NCBI RefSeq assembly: GCF_033659955.1
Contig: NZ_JARUJP010000015.1
Location: 41,820 to 105,819, forward strand
DNA: 64,000 nt
Source of the DNA: Clostridium_AM tanneri
GTDB lineage: Bacteria; Bacillota; Clostridia; Clostridiales; Clostridiaceae
Direction of reading: 5' to 3'
Of this stretch, positions 62,063 through 64,000 are shown in pieces. Within the stretch, counting starts at the first letter, position 1, and every line of letters begins with the position of its first letter. A program made the translations under genes and the position numbers. The notes below the pieces were generated by a model, which searched no databases, was not told the origin of the DNA, and saw only the letters and a program-made list of their open reading frames with translations.

Positions 62063-62101
62063 AAAAAAGGCCTACAGCTATTTTAGCTGTAAGCCTTTTT
62101 T
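62063..62101. terminator. Terminator after plsC
   Basis: AAAAAAGGC.TACAGCT pairs with AGCTGTA.GCCTTTTTT (one bulge), with A-run and T-run on the two sides; works for the minus-strand plsC gene and possibly in both directions. Confidence 0.8.
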
Positions 62102-62146
62102 ACTATCCAATATTTTCATAATATGTTAAAAATACTAGATAGCTAT

Positions 62147-62866
62147 TTATTCAATGGTTATGTTACTTGCAATTATCTCCTTAACCTTTTCTGCTAAGTC
62201 TGTCTTTTCTTCCTTTGAAAGCTCATCCATATAAATAGGTTTGCATATAGTCACTTTAACTTCTGCTGACTTTATTGCACTTTTTTCATTTCCTTCTCTA
62301 AGTTTATAGCTTCCGTCTATAGCTACTGGTACTATAGGAACCCCGGATTTTAAAGCAAGTTTAAGACTTCCTTTTTTGAATTCCCCAATACTTGGTCCTT
62401 TACTTCTTGTTCCTTCAGGAAAAATAACTAGATTATGTCCATTTTTAAGATTTTCAACACCTTCGTTTATAGATTTTATAGATTCCCTCATGTTGCTTCT
62501 GTCCATAAATATACAGTGCATCTGCTCCATCCAATAAGTTAAAACCCTGAATTTTAGTAGTTCCTTTTTAGCAATAAATCCAACTGTTTTATCTAAACTG
62601 TGAATCATTATTGGTATATCAAAAAATCCTTGGTGGTTGGCTACGTAAAGACAGGTTTCTTCTGGAATATTTTCTCTTCCCACTACTTTGATATCTGCTT
62701 TTACATAGCTTAGTACATGGGATGCCCAGCCAAGAACAACATTATTTAAATAGCTAATAATTTCGCTTTTATTACCTTGCTTCTTTAATTTCTCAAACTC
62801 ATTTTTCTTCATGTTTAGTTTAATGATATATGTAAAAAAATTCAAATAAAATAAAAATGATTTCAT
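62147..62866 (-). CDS. plsC: 1-acyl-sn-glycerol-3-phosphate acyltransferase
   Basis: Makes phosphatidic acid from lysophosphatidic acid at the membrane. 239 residues. The catalytic motif NHQGFFD (His near residue 87, NHX4D-type), the FMDRSN motif, FPEGTRSKG and VPIVPVAIDG are intact. An N-terminal hydrophobic segment (about 4-18) can anchor it. AAAGGAG precedes the start. Monocistronic. Confidence 0.93.
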   Translation of the reverse strand: MKSFLFYLNFFTYIIKLNMKKNEFEKLKKQGNKSEIISYLNNVVLGWASHVLSYVKADIKVVGRENIPEETCLYVANHQGFFDIPIMIHSLDKTVGFIAKKELLKFRVLTYWMEQMHCIFMDRSNMRESIKSINEGVENLKNGHNLVIFPEGTRSKGPSIGEFKKGSLKLALKSGVPIVPVAIDGSYKLREGNEKSAIKSAEVKVTICKPIYMDELSKEEKTDLAEKVKEIIASNITIE

Positions 62867-62972
62867 TTTACATTCGCTCCTTTGTAATAAAGTTTACTAT
62901 TATAATTACAAGTGTTACAATAGTATATTATATCATAATTCACATTAAAAATCTTAAAAGGAGATGTATAAA

Positions 62973-63839
62973 TTGAGGATTAGAAAAAAATATATAAAAA
63001 TATTTGCAGCACTAGTGATATTAATATCCCTTATTACAGGCTGCAGCAATTCACCTTCTAGTGAAAATACAAATAAAATAGAGAACAAGAATGTAATGAA
63101 GGTAAATTATATAGATGTTGGTCAAGGTGACAGCATATTAGTTCAGGTAAATGGTAAAAACCTACTTATTGATGCAGGTCCAAATGACAGCACCGATAAG
63201 TTAATATCCTATTTAAATAAGCAAAACATAAAAAAATTAGATTATGTAGTTGCAACCCACCCTCATGAAGATCATATAGGTGGAATGGATGTAGTGATAA
63301 AAAAATATGAAATAGGCCAGTTCTATGCTCCTAAGAAAACAGCAAATACTAAAACCTTTGAAAGTATGATTACAGCTCTTAAATCTAAAAACCTTAAGAT
63401 AAATTCAGCTAAAGCTGGCATCAACTTAGATTTAGGAGAAAATACAAAGTGCGAAATTCTTGCACCTAATAGCACAAACTACGAAGACGTAAATAACTAT
63501 TCTGCTGTAATAAAGATAACCTATGGAGATTCCAAATTCCTATTTACAGGGGATGCTGAGAAACTAAGTGAAAAGGAAATCTTGAGTAAGAACTATGATA
63601 TCCGTAGTGATGTATTAAAAGTTGGCCATCACGGAAGTTCAACTTCTTCATCAAAGGCCTTTCTAGATAAAGTTTCCCCAAAAATTGCAGTTATAAGCTT
63701 AGGAAAAAACAATGATTATGGACATCCCCATAAGGAAACTACTGCAGAGTTAAAAAAGAGAAATATACAAACTTATAGAACAGATATCGATGGTTCAGTA
63801 GTTTTAATATCTGATGGAAAGAAAGTAACAAAGCAATAA
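62973..63839 (+). CDS. Secreted ComEC-like metallo-beta-lactamase-fold lipoprotein
   Basis: 288 residues if read from the TTG at 62973, which lies 9 nt after AAAGGAG; the ATG at 62964 overlaps that site. A lipoprotein signal (lipobox LITGC) is followed by a single MBL domain with VGQGDSILV, the metal motif THPHEDHIGG, FTGDAE and VLKVGHHGSSTSS. This is the soluble hydrolase part of ComEC-type DNA uptake proteins, without the channel. Members degrade DNA or other phosphodiesters outside the cell; the substrate here is unknown. Confidence 0.9.
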   Translation: MRIRKKYIKIFAALVILISLITGCSNSPSSENTNKIENKNVMKVNYIDVGQGDSILVQVNGKNLLIDAGPNDSTDKLISYLNKQNIKKLDYVVATHPHEDHIGGMDVVIKKYEIGQFYAPKKTANTKTFESMITALKSKNLKINSAKAGINLDLGENTKCEILAPNSTNYEDVNNYSAVIKITYGDSKFLFTGDAEKLSEKEILSKNYDIRSDVLKVGHHGSSTSSSKAFLDKVSPKIAVISLGKNNDYGHPHKETTAELKKRNIQTYRTDIDGSVVLISDGKKVTKQ

Positions 63840-63875
63840 AAAGATAGGGTTCTTATTTAAAACCCTATCTTTTTA
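63840..63875 (+). terminator. Terminator of the ComEC-like gene
   Basis: AAGATAGGGTT pairs with AACCCTATCTT, followed by TTTATTTTA; it starts at the stop codon. The last 125 bases of the window hold no callable gene. Confidence 0.85.
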
Positions 63876-64000
63876 TTTTACTATTCTCTCTACGTCACAG
63901 TTTCTTCAACTATCTTAACTATAATAGCCTGCTATAAAAATTTATAAAAATAAAAAAAGAACTGCAGTAGCAATTCTTAAATTTCTAAAACTATATATCT

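Overview
This AT-rich window comes from a low-GC, spore-forming anaerobic Firmicute and looks like Clostridium sensu stricto. The pointers are a spore-germinant receptor operon, a Re-type citrate synthase with aconitase and isocitrate dehydrogenase, a B12-dependent class II ribonucleotide reductase, SAM-I and T-box leaders, consistently strong Shine-Dalgarno sequences and many U-tailed terminators. I see no rRNA, tRNA or CRISPR array.

Layout. 1-2.8 kb: the 3' part of nrdJ. 2.9-7.3 kb: a surface module with a two-component system, a class B sortase and its probable NPKTAD-tailed substrate, plus a decayed copy of the substrate gene that keeps its operator. 7.4-14.5 kb: accessory and regulatory genes. 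These are a WYL regulator beside two gene remnants, a DUF2089/SHOCT operon, an ABC-2 exporter controlled by a tandem MerR protein, and a truncated flavodoxin-type reductase beside another MerR gene. 14.5-20.3 kb: an MBL hydrolase, a soluble chemotaxis-type transducer, a secreted papain-like protein without its nucleophile Cys, two proteins of unknown function, an Lrp regulator and a DUF378 protein. 20.3-26.5 kb: argGH, an amino-acid ABC transporter without a binding protein, and a YfcC-type carrier. 27.4-29.5 kb: a TnpB-type element with a long structured 3' RNA region, apparently inserted between the Shine-Dalgarno and the start codon of pepF. 31.5-36.1 kb: a membrane module (DUF4178, DUF350, membrane spermidine-synthase-like) and an acyltransferase. 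36.3-41.6 kb: a T-box-controlled tyrS, a WYL regulator divergent from a flavin-binding protein, dut and a radical SAM enzyme. 41.9-45.9 kb: a ger operon. 46.2-54.4 kb: methionine genes on both strands, with two divergent SAM-I riboswitches. 54.4-61.6 kb: a c-di-GMP protein and the citrate-to-2-oxoglutarate operon. 62.1-63.8 kb: plsC and a secreted ComEC-like hydrolase.

How the genes work together. metF-metH remethylate homocysteine. metY and metX, with hom downstream, make homocysteine from aspartate semialdehyde via acetylated homoserine; both sides are switched by SAM. Re-citrate synthase, aconitase and isocitrate dehydrogenase supply 2-oxoglutarate for glutamate, and argGH complete arginine.

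Most novel points: (1) the TnpB-type element, which has a His where RuvC-III Asp is expected, a structured tandem-repeat RNA downstream, and a position suggesting that removal at DNA or RNA level would restore the pepF leader; (2) a triple 11-bp operator kept both at the sortase-substrate gene and at its dead copy; (3) a shared palindromic promoter/operator at two unrelated WYL-regulator loci; (4) twin 19-bp-spacer promoters for the tandem MerR protein. All functions are inferred from reading the sequence; no database search was run.
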